Assembly (NCBI GenBank): GCA_030156535.1
Contig: JASGMJ010000004.1
Span: 1 to 64,000, forward strand
Length of the DNA stretch: 64,000 nt
Direction: 5' to 3'
Origin: Candidatus Sumerlaeota bacterium
Lineage (GTDB): Bacteria; Sumerlaeota; Sumerlaeia; SLMS01; JAHLLQ01
Below the pieces are notes generated by a model that saw only the letters and a list, made by a program, of their open reading frames with translations, did no database searches and was not told where the DNA came from. This document shows positions 1-8,772 of this stretch, one piece after another (positions within the stretch are counted from its first letter, which is position 1; each line of letters opens with the position of its first letter). The translations under genes and the position numbers were made by a program.

Positions 1-52
1 GAATGCGCTGAAAAATCACTCAACAGCCGCTACAAAACAACGCTCTGACAAC

Positions 53-1528
53 TCAGTGCGGAAGAAATGGCTGGGCGGGAGGGTTGGTCAGAGGTTTCAG
101 AGGACTCAGTTTTCGCCCTATTCCCTTGAAGCCCTGCAGGTAGCTTCCGTCTTTCCGCATGATACAGCCCGTTTCCCAGAGCTCGGGGGTCATCTGCGCG
201 GTTGGCCAAGTCAGATCCGTTCCCGCTTTGCGTGGATCGTGGATGCTGTGATAGGAATCATACGTGCCCATCAGCCAGCCGCGTTGTTCCGCTTCGGTGG
301 CGACCTGCGGCTTGGAGGCGATGCCTTCGACTCCGGGAACGCAGAGTCTGAGGCGGTCGAAGCCGCGCTGTTCAAGCGCGCGAATCATCTTCAGGGAGAC
401 GCCGTTGCCCCAGTCCTCAGGTGGAAGAAACGTGCCGGGAAAAGCCTCGGCGAGAGTGCGCGAATTGCGCTGGATGCGCTCAGCTTCGCTGCTCGCGGCG
501 TGGTCGTCGAGTTCCGGCGACTGCAAGGCCACCGACAAGCCTTCGGCGATCTGGCGCTTCATGTATTCATACGGCCATTCAGTCTCCACGCATTCGAGTA
601 CGGCGTTCCACTGCTCGGCGTTGAACTGCTTCTTCAAGCGGGCGGCAAAGGAGCCCTCGACTTCGGCTGCGGCGATCAGACGGGTGCAGAAGGGTTTCCA
701 CTTGGCCGTTGGAATATCCAGCCACGACAGGGGCGCGTCGCCCCAAAGATAGACATGCGGTGCGCCGAGCAGTCTTTCCACCGCCGGCACCGCGGCCGCT
801 TTCTCGCGCAGGGTCGTAACGCCAGCCGTGGCATCAAGCCACTCGCGGTAGCGCAGCCCCGGCGTGACCGGCATCGCGTCTTCGTCCACCATCACGCGAA
901 TCGTGATCTCGCGTTGTGGCGACATTTCGTGAAACTCATGCGAGAGGGTGAACGCCAGACCGTCCGGTTTCGTTGCTTCCCGAAAGTCGATTTGATTGCG
1001 AAACGGCGTGGAGATCATCCACGAGACGCAGCGTTCGCCGTCGAGCACGCCCCACACCGGCATCGACAGGCTTTCCAGGGTATTCCACTCCTCCTCGATC
1101 AATTGCTGACGCCAGAACGGATCGGCGGGGGAGACGAGCAGGCCGGAGTCGCGTGCGAGAATCAGCTGCTCGCCCGCTGCCACTTCTCCAACAGGCCACG
1201 TGATGGTGGAATTCGCTTCCCCTGTGACGTTGAGTTCAAACGCACCGTCGGGAGTGACGCGGCAGGAGAACCTCAAGCCACGATCAGGTGCTTCCCAAGC
1301 GGCCGACGCCCCTTCGGCAGCGAGGTTCTGAACGGCGAGAGGGTTGGCGGAAGGGGCGGAAAGAGGGAGCGCTCCCTGCCCAGTGCTCTTCTCCAGCGCC
1401 ATTGTCGCAGGATCGAAGGTGTATGCGGTTCCCTCGACGCCGAGCGTAATCGGGGCTGCGGAGGCGGACGCCATCGCGAGCAGGAGTGCGCCCGAAAGAA
1501 GCAGACGGACGGAGCGGGGCGAAATCAT
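53..1528 (-). CDS. secreted glycoside-hydrolase-like protein, possibly C-terminally truncated
   Basis: The 491-residue product starts at an ATG preceded by AAAGGA. Residues 1-25 form a clear signal peptide (basic start, leucine/alanine core, ASA-A cleavage region), so the protein is exported. The open frame runs further upstream, but that part has no protein-like character. The first half looks like an all-beta carbohydrate-enzyme N-terminal domain. The second half contains WGDAPLSWLD and a TYDSYHSIHDP segment that resembles the start of a GH101-like TIM barrel. The protein stops about 40 residues after that segment, where a barrel should continue, so a frameshift or early stop is possible. 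Family placement is an impression only. It lies divergent from the GT39-like gene. Confidence 0.7.
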   Translation of the reverse strand: MISPRSVRLLLSGALLLAMASASAAPITLGVEGTAYTFDPATMALEKSTGQGALPLSAPSANPLAVQNLAAEGASAAWEAPDRGLRFSCRVTPDGAFELNVTGEANSTITWPVGEVAAGEQLILARDSGLLVSPADPFWRQQLIEEEWNTLESLSMPVWGVLDGERCVSWMISTPFRNQIDFREATKPDGLAFTLSHEFHEMSPQREITIRVMVDEDAMPVTPGLRYREWLDATAGVTTLREKAAAVPAVERLLGAPHVYLWGDAPLSWLDIPTAKWKPFCTRLIAAAEVEGSFAARLKKQFNAEQWNAVLECVETEWPYEYMKRQIAEGLSVALQSPELDDHAASSEAERIQRNSRTLAEAFPGTFLPPEDWGNGVSLKMIRALEQRGFDRLRLCVPGVEGIASKPQVATEAEQRGWLMGTYDSYHSIHDPRKAGTDLTWPTAQMTPELWETGCIMRKDGSYLQGFKGIGRKLSPLKPLTNPPAQPFLPH

Positions 1529-1699
1529 CGGTTTTCCTTTGCCATGCAGGAGGATCGGGTTTGCGTTCCCTGCACGCAAGTCGGTCATGCGTTGGCACAG
1601 GATCAAGGGAAGTCCCTGGACGAGGATGAGACTCTCCTGAATTCCCGTTGATCCGGCGGGGGAGCGGGTGACGCTGACGCCAGAGGAGCCCATGCCATC
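1529..1699. other. divergent intergenic region between the secreted protein and GT39-like genes
   Basis: These 171 bases separate two outward-facing genes and must carry both start regions. The minus-strand gene has an AAAGGA ribosome site just inside this gap. The plus-strand gene has AGAGGAG about 11 bases before its ATG. I saw no convincing -35/-10 pair or operator-like repeat. Confidence 0.4.
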
Positions 1700-3178
1700 A
1701 TGACGCTGGGGAAACGCTGCTGTTCGGTGCTTCCGGTACTTGTCCTGCCGGTTGTCCTGTATCTTGCTCTCGCCCTGCCTCGCCTGGGAACAACGAGTCT
1801 GTGGCTCGACGAACTGATGTCGCTGGAATTTGCGACCGAGCCAAGCGTCACGATGGTCCTCGAGCGCCTGCGGAGTGATCGTCACGCGCCCGTCTACTTT
1901 CTGCTCACTCATGGAGCAACGCGGCTGCTGGGCACTTCGGAGTTCTCCGGCCGAATCGGGGCGGTTGTGTGCGGCGCGTTCACCATCCTGCTGCTGGGCG
2001 GGCTGACTCATGCGTACCGATGGCAATGGCGTGCGCGGCTGGCGGCAGGTCTGGTGCTTGCGGCCTCGCCGTACTTTCTCGAGTACAGCCGGGAAGTTCG
2101 CCCTTATTCGGCGGGGGCCCTCTTTGTTGTGCTTTCGTGGTGGGCTTTCGTGCGTTTGTTGAGGCGGCCGCGGGCGTTGGGCGCTTTTGTCTACGGTGTG
2201 GCGCTGGCGGGCGTTGCGCTTTCGTTTTATCTTGGGATGCTTTGTGTGGTGGGGCAGTTTGGGGTGTTGCTGGCGGTTCGTGCCGGACGCCGGAGATGGC
2301 TTGCCGTGGGTGCAGGTGCCATGTTGGGGGCGTTGTTGGGATCCGTGTGGCTGCCGAGCCTGTTGGCGCAGTTGAAGACGTCAAGCGCGGGTGGGCGTCC
2401 GCTCGGCTCGATTGAGAATATGTTTCCCCACGGCATCGGCGTGGGCGACGTCCTGACACTTGGCGTGGACATCGTCGCCGGGCCGGCCGCGCGCACCCGC
2501 TTTCCGGCACTTGCATTTGCGGTGGCGGTGAGTATGGCGTTGTTGGCCATGGCGGGGCATCTCCGCCAAAGACATGGAAGACAGCGCGAGGGACTCGCGC
2601 GCGCCGTGACACTCTGGGGATTCGTCCTTCCTTTTGGGGCTTTCGTCGCCCTCTGCCTCGTGCAGCCAATTCCCCTGTCGCGCTATCTGGTGCCGCAGGC
2701 ATCCATGGCGGCGCTCTTTTTTTGCAGTGGCGTTCCGGCGTTTTGCTCGTGGCGTGGGATGAGGACGGGCCTTCTGGTGCTGGTGGTGACATTGGAAGTT
2801 CTGGCAGGCTTGCACTACCATGCGACGATGCCGCGAACGGATTGGCGCGGCGTGGCGCAGCGCCTTGGCGTGGAGATGGGGCTGCGCGACCTTGTCGTGA
2901 CGGACAACGTGACGGCGCGCTCGTGCCTTGCGTTTTCGCTGCATCTCGCCGGAAGGCCCGAACTCTCGGACAACGTGTTCGATCATGCGCTGTTCACCAG
3001 CGCCACGCCTCCCGGTTGGCTCCCCGAGCCGGATCAACGCGTTTGGGTTCTGGAGCGGCCCGAAGCGCTTCCCGCGATGCCTCAAGGAGTCCTTGCGCGC
3101 GCGGGGACGGAAGAGACGTCTCGCTATGCGGGTGGTCTGGTGCTGCACAAGCTCGAGAAAATAGACAGCCGGGAGTAA
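1700..3178 (+). CDS. GT39/ArnT-type polytopic membrane glycosyltransferase
   Basis: The 492-residue protein is strongly hydrophobic, with about ten predicted membrane helices. It resembles the dolichyl-phosphate-mannose mannosyltransferase / ArnT superfamily. After the first helix comes LWLDE with acidic residues D37 and E38, the usual catalytic/metal position in the first extracytoplasmic loop. It is followed by HAPVYFLL and SREVRPYS, both typical of this superfamily. Such enzymes transfer a sugar from a polyprenyl-phosphate carrier to a protein or envelope glycan on the outer face of the membrane. The C-terminal 100 residues are soluble. Donor and acceptor cannot be told from sequence. It converges with the methyltransferase gene downstream. 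Confidence 0.8.
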   Translation: MTLGKRCCSVLPVLVLPVVLYLALALPRLGTTSLWLDELMSLEFATEPSVTMVLERLRSDRHAPVYFLLTHGATRLLGTSEFSGRIGAVVCGAFTILLLGGLTHAYRWQWRARLAAGLVLAASPYFLEYSREVRPYSAGALFVVLSWWAFVRLLRRPRALGAFVYGVALAGVALSFYLGMLCVVGQFGVLLAVRAGRRRWLAVGAGAMLGALLGSVWLPSLLAQLKTSSAGGRPLGSIENMFPHGIGVGDVLTLGVDIVAGPAARTRFPALAFAVAVSMALLAMAGHLRQRHGRQREGLARAVTLWGFVLPFGAFVALCLVQPIPLSRYLVPQASMAALFFCSGVPAFCSWRGMRTGLLVLVVTLEVLAGLHYHATMPRTDWRGVAQRLGVEMGLRDLVVTDNVTARSCLAFSLHLAGRPELSDNVFDHALFTSATPPGWLPEPDQRVWVLERPEALPAMPQGVLARAGTEETSRYAGGLVLHKLEKIDSRE

Positions 3179-3193
3179 GTGCCTGCCAGGCGG

Positions 3194-3247
3194 GCGTCAC
3201 AATTCGTCGGCAAAGCGCCTGCTCATCCGTCCGAACATCAACCGCCG
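3194..3247 (-). repeat. duplicated, internally deleted scrap of the ABC permease 3' end
   Basis: Bases 3194-3240 match 3934-3980, the last codons of the permease gene, with two mismatches at a constant offset of 740. Bases 3231-3247 match 4082-4098, also inside the permease, exactly. On the minus strand the scrap reads RRLMFG joined to RMSRRFADEL and a stop. It is therefore a permease tail from which the segment between two MFG-coding copies has been lost. It begins immediately after the methyltransferase stop codon. It is a non-coding remnant of a duplication around the methyltransferase gene. Confidence 0.85.
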
Positions 3248-3904
3248 TTAGTCCCGCAGTCCGTTCTTCCGTGCCACCAGTTGGGTGACGGCGGCCAATC
3301 CTGCATGACAGGTACCCTCGCTGACTTCGCGCTCCGCTTCCGCCAGATGGAGGATTTCCAATCCCGGAAGGTCGCTGCGCAGGTCGGCGGCGGTGACGCA
3401 CAGTTCGGGTACCTGCGGCCCCCCCGTGCCTCGTCCGATATTGTCCGGGTGGTAGGACTCCAGGATGTAGAGCCCCCCGGGGCGCAACGTGGCGGCGACC
3501 CCCTGGTGCACCTTGCGGCGCAAGGCGGGAGGGAGGTGGCACCAGATGGAAATCGCCAAGGTGTGGGCAGATGGGGAGAATGGGAAGTGCGCGAGGTCGG
3601 TGCAGCGCGTTTCGATGGCGACACCCTTCTCATTCGCGAGGGAGGACGCCTTGGCGAGGCCGACGGGCGAGTGGTCCACCGCCAGCGGCCTGAAGCCAAG
3701 CAAGGCGAGGTGGACGGCATTCCTGCCTTCACCCTCGGCAATGCAGAGTGCCGGTCCGCGTGCGACCTCGTACGTGGCCAGGCTGGAGACGAGGAACTCG
3801 TTGGGGGCAAGGCCGTAGGTGTAGCCCGGGCGGCGATAGCGTTCGTCCCAGAAGGACGGCTCTCCGCCGGAAAGTTTTTTCGGTGTGCTGTCTGCTTTCG
3901 TCAT
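3248..3904 (-). CDS. class I SAM-dependent methyltransferase (TehB-like)
   Basis: The 218-residue protein has FWDERY near the N-terminus and the SAM-binding motif I region ALCIAEGEGRNAVHLA. An acidic motif II follows at AVDHSPVGL, then a motif IV/V region SIWCHLPP with the post-motif LRPGGLYILE. This layout is usual for TehB/UbiE-like small-molecule methyltransferases. I chose the ATG at 3904 because AGAGGA sits 9 bases upstream. A GTG at 3940 overlaps the permease stop as GTGA and would allow translational coupling. The substrate is unknown. The gene is flanked on both sides by permease 3'-end sequence, which suggests it was inserted or duplicated there. Confidence 0.85.
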   Translation of the reverse strand: MTKADSTPKKLSGGEPSFWDERYRRPGYTYGLAPNEFLVSSLATYEVARGPALCIAEGEGRNAVHLALLGFRPLAVDHSPVGLAKASSLANEKGVAIETRCTDLAHFPFSPSAHTLAISIWCHLPPALRRKVHQGVAATLRPGGLYILESYHPDNIGRGTGGPQVPELCVTAADLRSDLPGLEILHLAEAEREVSEGTCHAGLAAVTQLVARKNGLRD

Positions 3905-3936
3905 TTCACGCGGTCCTCTGGGGTGAGGCTGGCGCG

Positions 3937-4857
3937 TCACAACTCGTCGGCAAAGCGCCTGCTCATCCGCCCGAACATCACGACTCCAATGCCAAGAACA
4001 ATCAGCGTTGTGACGGTTGCAATGCCCAGTCCGAGGAGCAGCGTCCCGTCACTGACCTCCGGCGCGCCATCGAACAGATTGCCGAACATCAACCGCCGAT
4101 AGGCCAACGTGATCGGCGTCATCGGATTCGCGAGCCAGATCCAGTAGGCCACGTCCAGTCCATGGGCCTTCAGCGTGTCGCGCGCAAGCTGGGCCGGATA
4201 GATGACGGGCGTCACGTAGAACCAGGCGTTCAGGACGATTTCCACGATGGAGGCCATGTCGCGATAGAACACGTTGAGCGATGAAACGATCAGGCAAATT
4301 CCAAATGCCAGCAACGTTTGAAGCACAACCACGAACGGAATCAGCAGGGCATCCAGATTGGGAAGAACAAGCATCCCGAGGCGCACGCCATCCGATCCGT
4401 CCGGGTTGGGGACGTGTCCGAACAAGGCGTAAGCCGTGACGAAAGCAGCAAAGGGAAGGGTGGCGAGCACCAGATGGATAAGCTGGCCACCGACCACGGA
4501 GGCCGGAAAAACTTCGACCGGCAGCCAGACCTTCTTTACGACGTTGGAGTTGCCGATCACCGAGTAAAGCGACTCGCTCACCGCATTTGCCATGAACATC
4601 CATGGCAGCAGCCCGGTGAGAAGGTGCAGCGAAAACGGAAGCCACGGGTGGCTCGACGGGATCCGAACCATCAGCGAGAAGACTGCCCAGATCACCAGCA
4701 TCAGGAACAGCGGTCTGCCGAATGACCAGAGGAACCCCAGAGACGACGACTTGTAGCGAATCTTCAGGTCGCGCTTGATCAGCGTAAAGATCAACTCGCG
4801 GCTGCGCCACAAACGCACGGGCATCGGCGCCTTGTCGGGCACCGCCGGATCAAACAT
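3937..4857 (-). CDS. ABC-2 type permease, polysaccharide/O-antigen export family
   Basis: The 306-residue membrane protein has six predicted helices. Its N-terminal cytoplasmic segment RDLKIRYKSSSLGFLW is typical of Wzm/TagG/RfbD-type permeases, which move lipid-linked polysaccharide or teichoic acid across the inner membrane with a separate ATPase. FYRDM in the central loop and TPVIYP in helix 5 also fit. The start is uncertain: the ATG used here lies 14 bases after the rumA stop, and a GTG at 4887 would overlap rumA. No matching ATP-binding subunit lies in this window, so the partner must be elsewhere. A damaged copy of its 3' end lies at 3194-3247. Confidence 0.85.
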   Translation of the reverse strand: MFDPAVPDKAPMPVRLWRSRELIFTLIKRDLKIRYKSSSLGFLWSFGRPLFLMLVIWAVFSLMVRIPSSHPWLPFSLHLLTGLLPWMFMANAVSESLYSVIGNSNVVKKVWLPVEVFPASVVGGQLIHLVLATLPFAAFVTAYALFGHVPNPDGSDGVRLGMLVLPNLDALLIPFVVVLQTLLAFGICLIVSSLNVFYRDMASIVEIVLNAWFYVTPVIYPAQLARDTLKAHGLDVAYWIWLANPMTPITLAYRRLMFGNLFDGAPEVSDGTLLLGLGIATVTTLIVLGIGVVMFGRMSRRFADEL

Positions 4858-4870
4858 CTCCCCGGGGGCG

Positions 4871-6280
4871 TCAGGATTCAAGGACACAGCGCGTCACGCA
4901 TTCGATGTGATAAGTCTGGGGGAACATATCGACCGCCCGGACCCTGTCGACCCGATAGCCCGCTTCCACGGCGATCTGGAGATCGCGCGCCATCGTCGTG
5001 GGGTTGCATGAAACGTAGACCATCACGGGCGCGCGCAGATCGAGCAGTTGCGAGAGGGCCTTCTTGTCCATGCCGCCGCGTGGCGGATCGACAACGAGGC
5101 GGTCGAATTGACCGGGGATCCCCTTCAGCAGGTTCGGCAGCGCCGCCGCCATGTCGCCCGCCATGAACGTGCAATTCGTCAGGCCGTTTGCCTCCGCGTT
5201 CTTCCGTGCGTCCCACACGGCCTCGCGCAGCAACTCGATGCCGTAGACTTCCTTTGCCTGATGCGCGCAGAAGATGCCGATGGTGCCGGTGCCACAGTAC
5301 GCATCGAAGAGACGCTCGTTGCCCGTCAGGTCCAGGAAGTCGCTCGCCGTCTGATAGAGAAGCTGTGCGCCCTTCGTGTTCGTCTGGAAGAAGGATTGCA
5401 GCGAAATCTGGAAGCGCAGGTCGCCGAGGCGTTCCTCGATGATCTGCTCGCCCCAATTGCCGAGCACTTCCTCCGCGCGGGCGACGTCGCTCTTTCCGGA
5501 GTTCAGGCCCCACATCACTCCCTTGATCTGCGGGCAGGCGGCGACGATTGCCTTGCGGAATGCCTCGAAGTCGAAGCCCGTGCGCTTGCCCGTCAGAATC
5601 GCGACGAGGGCTGCCTGCTCGTGTTCGCTCCAGCGGATCACCAGATGGCGCAGAATCCCCTCGTGCCGCATGGGGTTCCACGCGCTCAGCCACTGGCGCA
5701 TGCCTTCCTCGCGTGCCGCGGCCAGCAAGGCATCGAGGGGGCCGGGCTGAAGCCAGCACTTTTCCACGTCGAGGATGTGCTTCCAGTTGCCAGGCATGTG
5801 AAAGCCCAGCTTCAGGGGGCCGTCCGGTGTGGCGCGGCCAAAGGTGAACTCCATCTTGTTGCGATAGTGGTACGGCTGGGGACTGGGAACGATGGGCTCG
5901 ATTTCGATGGGCGCGTCTTGCAGGGAGCGCACCGGGTGCAGAGCCTCGGTGATGATGCGCTCCTTCCAGTGCTCTTGGAGGCGGATGGGGAGATGCTGCC
6001 AGGTGCATCCCCCGCACGCTCCGAACAGCGAGCAGGGCGGGGCGATGCGCTCGGGTGCCGGCTCGACGACGGCGAGGAGCTCCCCCTCGGCATAGCCCGA
6101 CTTGCGCTTGGTGATGCGGATGCGGACGCGGTCTCCCGGGGCGGCGTGCGGGATGAAGACGACATAGCCGTCGATCCGCGCCAGCGCCCGGCCGCCATAG
6201 ACAAGGGCATCGACGTCGACTTCAAGGATGTCCCCGCGCTTGACGGGGCGGTTGCTGGGTGCCTGGCGAGGTGTGTCCAC
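4871..6280 (-). CDS. rumA: 23S rRNA (uracil-5-)-methyltransferase, RumA/RlmD family
   Basis: The 469-residue protein starts at GTG with GGAG six bases upstream. Residues 12-75 form a TRAM-like RNA-binding beta domain. Cysteines C83, C89 and C92, plus a later one in the EKCW context, provide the iron-sulfur ligands typical of RumA. The C-terminal half is a Rossmann methyltransferase with DAYCGTGTIG as the SAM-binding loop, DPPRGG, and VSCNPTT carrying the catalytic cysteine. The enzyme makes 5-methyluridine in rRNA, or possibly tRNA, because subfamilies are hard to separate by eye. It heads the minus-strand unit that includes the permease and methyltransferase. Confidence 0.9.
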   Translation of the reverse strand: MDTPRQAPSNRPVKRGDILEVDVDALVYGGRALARIDGYVVFIPHAAPGDRVRIRITKRKSGYAEGELLAVVEPAPERIAPPCSLFGACGGCTWQHLPIRLQEHWKERIITEALHPVRSLQDAPIEIEPIVPSPQPYHYRNKMEFTFGRATPDGPLKLGFHMPGNWKHILDVEKCWLQPGPLDALLAAAREEGMRQWLSAWNPMRHEGILRHLVIRWSEHEQAALVAILTGKRTGFDFEAFRKAIVAACPQIKGVMWGLNSGKSDVARAEEVLGNWGEQIIEERLGDLRFQISLQSFFQTNTKGAQLLYQTASDFLDLTGNERLFDAYCGTGTIGIFCAHQAKEVYGIELLREAVWDARKNAEANGLTNCTFMAGDMAAALPNLLKGIPGQFDRLVVDPPRGGMDKKALSQLLDLRAPVMVYVSCNPTTMARDLQIAVEAGYRVDRVRAVDMFPQTYHIECVTRCVLES

Positions 6281-6445
6281 AGGTTCTCCGGTTGCGCGCG
6301 GACGCGCACGTTCGTCCCCGGTTAGTCGGCCAGGTGCCGGAGGCGGTCAACACCGTTTCCCATCTTTCCCCTTGGGTTCCTTGCCGCCCTCGCTCTAATC
6401 AACGCGAAAAGGCTCAACGCTCTCCGCGTGTTCAAAGGATTTCCC

Positions 6446-7711
6446 GTGTTTTCCTCCCTTCCCCGACTGCTCCTTGCGGTTCTGCTGCTGCTTCCATTGG
6501 CCACCTTGGGCCAGGAGGAGATTCCCTCCAACCACACGGTCCCTCCCACATTGTGGCAATCCGAGGACACGAACGCCCGCCAGCACCACTTTGCCGTCGA
6601 AGTCGCCACGTTTCCGTCCGCGGCTCTTGCGGAGAGCGTGCGCTCCGGTCTGGTCAACATGGGCTGGGGTCCCGTCTACACCATGAAGGCAGGCGATGGC
6701 ACGAAGGTGTGTCTCGGCAATTTTGCGGCTTTGGGCGAGGCGGAGTACTTTGCCCGCGAACTCCAAGTCCAGGAGGTTGCCGACGCCAAAGTGATGACGC
6801 TCGATGCGGCCGCCAAGGTCCCCGAGGAGATCGCCGAAGGGCCGGTGCTGCCCGCTTTTCTTCCCACGCCGCTCGAAGGCGAGGAGCCCGCGGCCAAATG
6901 GGAATCGGTCCGCCGCGAACTGATGGCCTACAAGGATACGGTCATCGTGACGGAAGCGAACAACGTTGAGGAATGCATCGCGAAACTCGACAGTGAGACA
7001 GACCAGCACTTGCGGGGACCGGCGGCCGCACAGCTCGTGGACCTCCTGGTGCACGACCGCAAACATCCCGAGGCGGCTCTCTATCTGGCGGGCAAGGTCG
7101 CGCGCGAGCAATGGCCTGCCGATCCCGAAACGAGGATTCGTTGCGGCGAGGTCGTGGCCGATCTTCTCTACGGGCATCGCCGCGACTGGCGCGGCGCCTG
7201 GAGCGCCACGCGCTCGCTCCTCGCCGATCCGCTGCGCGACCGCGACGGACGCACGCGCGACCGTCTGCGTCAGGTGGCCCTGCTGATTGACCTCGTGGCA
7301 GAGGACGCAGACCCTGCCCCCTCCTGGCAGGCCATTCGCGCTGCCCTGCGCCGCACCTATGACGGCGCCACGGTCGACAACCGCCGCCTGCTGGCGAAAA
7401 TCGAATTGGTCTACATGCAGACGTTCGCGTGGGAAGGGCGTTGGGACCGCGTCGAAATGCTCGCGCGCGATGTCGTTCGCCGCTATCCGCAACAGCGCCC
7501 GGAGACGGCACTCTCCCGCATCTATCTGGCGCGTTCGCTCGAACGGAAGCGCGATTGGGGAACGGCACTGGAGCAGCTTGACCTGTTGCTCCAGATGGAC
7601 CTCCCGCCAGAGGGATCACTGACGATGGGTTTTGAGCCACTGGACCTGAAAGGGATGGCGCGCAAGGAACGGGAGCGCCTGGCCGGGCTTGCCGCCGGCG
7701 CGGATGAATAG
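6446..7711 (+). CDS. secreted protein with SPOR-like domain and helical repeats
   Basis: I placed the start at the GTG preceded by AAAGGA six bases upstream; a GTG at 6428 is also in frame. The 421-residue product begins with a signal peptide ending near TLGQEE. Residues about 35-110 (FAVEVATFPS, VRSGLVNMGW, CLGNFAALGEAEYFARELQ) look like a SPOR fold, which in characterised proteins binds denuded peptidoglycan. The rest is alpha-helical with TPR-like pairs (AALYLAGKVARE, ALSRIYLARSLERKRDW). A periplasmic cell-wall role is inference. It converges with the thioredoxin-CBM48 gene, 26 bases away. Confidence 0.65.
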   Translation: MFSSLPRLLLAVLLLLPLATLGQEEIPSNHTVPPTLWQSEDTNARQHHFAVEVATFPSAALAESVRSGLVNMGWGPVYTMKAGDGTKVCLGNFAALGEAEYFARELQVQEVADAKVMTLDAAAKVPEEIAEGPVLPAFLPTPLEGEEPAAKWESVRRELMAYKDTVIVTEANNVEECIAKLDSETDQHLRGPAAAQLVDLLVHDRKHPEAALYLAGKVAREQWPADPETRIRCGEVVADLLYGHRRDWRGAWSATRSLLADPLRDRDGRTRDRLRQVALLIDLVAEDADPAPSWQAIRAALRRTYDGATVDNRRLLAKIELVYMQTFAWEGRWDRVEMLARDVVRRYPQQRPETALSRIYLARSLERKRDWGTALEQLDLLLQMDLPPEGSLTMGFEPLDLKGMARKERERLAGLAAGADE

Positions 7712-7737
7712 CTCGCTTGCGCGGGTCCAACTGCGGA

Positions 7738-8772
7738 TCAGCGAACCACAAATGAACTGTTCATGTTTCCGTTCTCGTCCTGAACGGGCCAGAAGTTTTC
7801 CGGGTCCGCTTTCCACTCGCCATCGACGATGAACTTGTAGGCGTACTGCCCGGGTGGCAGCGTGATGCGGGCTCCCCACATGCCTCGGTCATTCGGCTTC
7901 TTGAACAACTGTTGTGGCTGCCAGTTGTTGAAGTTTCCGGCGATGGCCACTTCCGTCGCTTCCTCGTCGTAGATGAGGAACGTCACGTCGTTGCCCTGTA
8001 CGATGGGAGACCAGCGAACGTTGCCCAGGGCAATCACCGAGTTCATGTTGCCATAAGGGTTCGCCTTGCGCAGCGGGTTCATCTCGTCCTGCTTGTAGGT
8101 TTCGCTGTCGAGGAGGAACTTGTACTCATAAACGCCCTGCGGCAGGTGCACGGTTACTTCCCAGATGCCGGCGGAATTGCGCAACATCGGCGTCATGCCG
8201 TCGCGCCAGTCGTTAAAGTCTCCAACGACGCAGACGCGCGATGCCAGCGGAGCGGCCAGGCGCAGTTTGACGGGGGTCGTCGTGGCGCCCGAGGCGAGAA
8301 CGTTGCGCGCGGCGATGGCCCGGGTTTTCTCGCGGCCCGTATTCGTTTTCTCCAGAACCGCATCGAGGTACTGCTTGAGCGTTTCGGGGTCCTTGAAGCC
8401 CACGGCGGCCTCGACTTTCTGGCCGTCGGGATCGAGGAAGACGATCGTTGGCACTTTGATCAGGCTGAACTTCCTGCTCAGTTCCCGGTTGTGCGGCTCA
8501 TGCAGCGCCACGAGGACAAACTGCTCCATGAGCTGCGCGATCTCGGGATCGGGAAAAGTCTTCTCCTGGATCTCTTTGCAGGGGCGTGCGTTGGGAGAAT
8601 AGAAGTAGAGAAATACCGGCTTTTGCAGGCGCCGGCGAGCCTCCTCGCCATTGGCCCAGGTTCGGTACCATGACTGTGCTGTGGCTTGTGCGTTCGTTGA
8701 TGCGGCAAGCGCCAGCCAGCAGGTGCAGAAGAATGCGGCCGCCATGCGGCCCGCGCTGATCATCCTCATCAT
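7738..8772 (-). CDS. secreted thioredoxin-like protein fused to two CBM48/E-set domains
   Basis: A strong GGGAGGAGG lies 10 bases before the ATG. The 344-residue protein has a signal peptide (about 1-29) and then a thioredoxin fold (about 35-140) with the cis-proline KVPTIVFLDPDG. The expected WCxxC is PNARPC, so only the second cysteine remains and ordinary disulfide exchange is unlikely. Two tandem domains follow at about 165-247 and 260-344, each with VGDFNDW or AGNFNNW, an YKF strand and an NMNS end. These are signatures of glycogen-binding CBM48/AMPK-beta E-set domains. Export of glycan-binding modules joined to a mono-cysteine thioredoxin is unusual, and the function is unknown. Confidence 0.8.
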   Translation of the reverse strand: MMRMISAGRMAAAFFCTCWLALAASTNAQATAQSWYRTWANGEEARRRLQKPVFLYFYSPNARPCKEIQEKTFPDPEIAQLMEQFVLVALHEPHNRELSRKFSLIKVPTIVFLDPDGQKVEAAVGFKDPETLKQYLDAVLEKTNTGREKTRAIAARNVLASGATTTPVKLRLAAPLASRVCVVGDFNDWRDGMTPMLRNSAGIWEVTVHLPQGVYEYKFLLDSETYKQDEMNPLRKANPYGNMNSVIALGNVRWSPIVQGNDVTFLIYDEEATEVAIAGNFNNWQPQQLFKKPNDRGMWGARITLPPGQYAYKFIVDGEWKADPENFWPVQDENGNMNSSFVVR

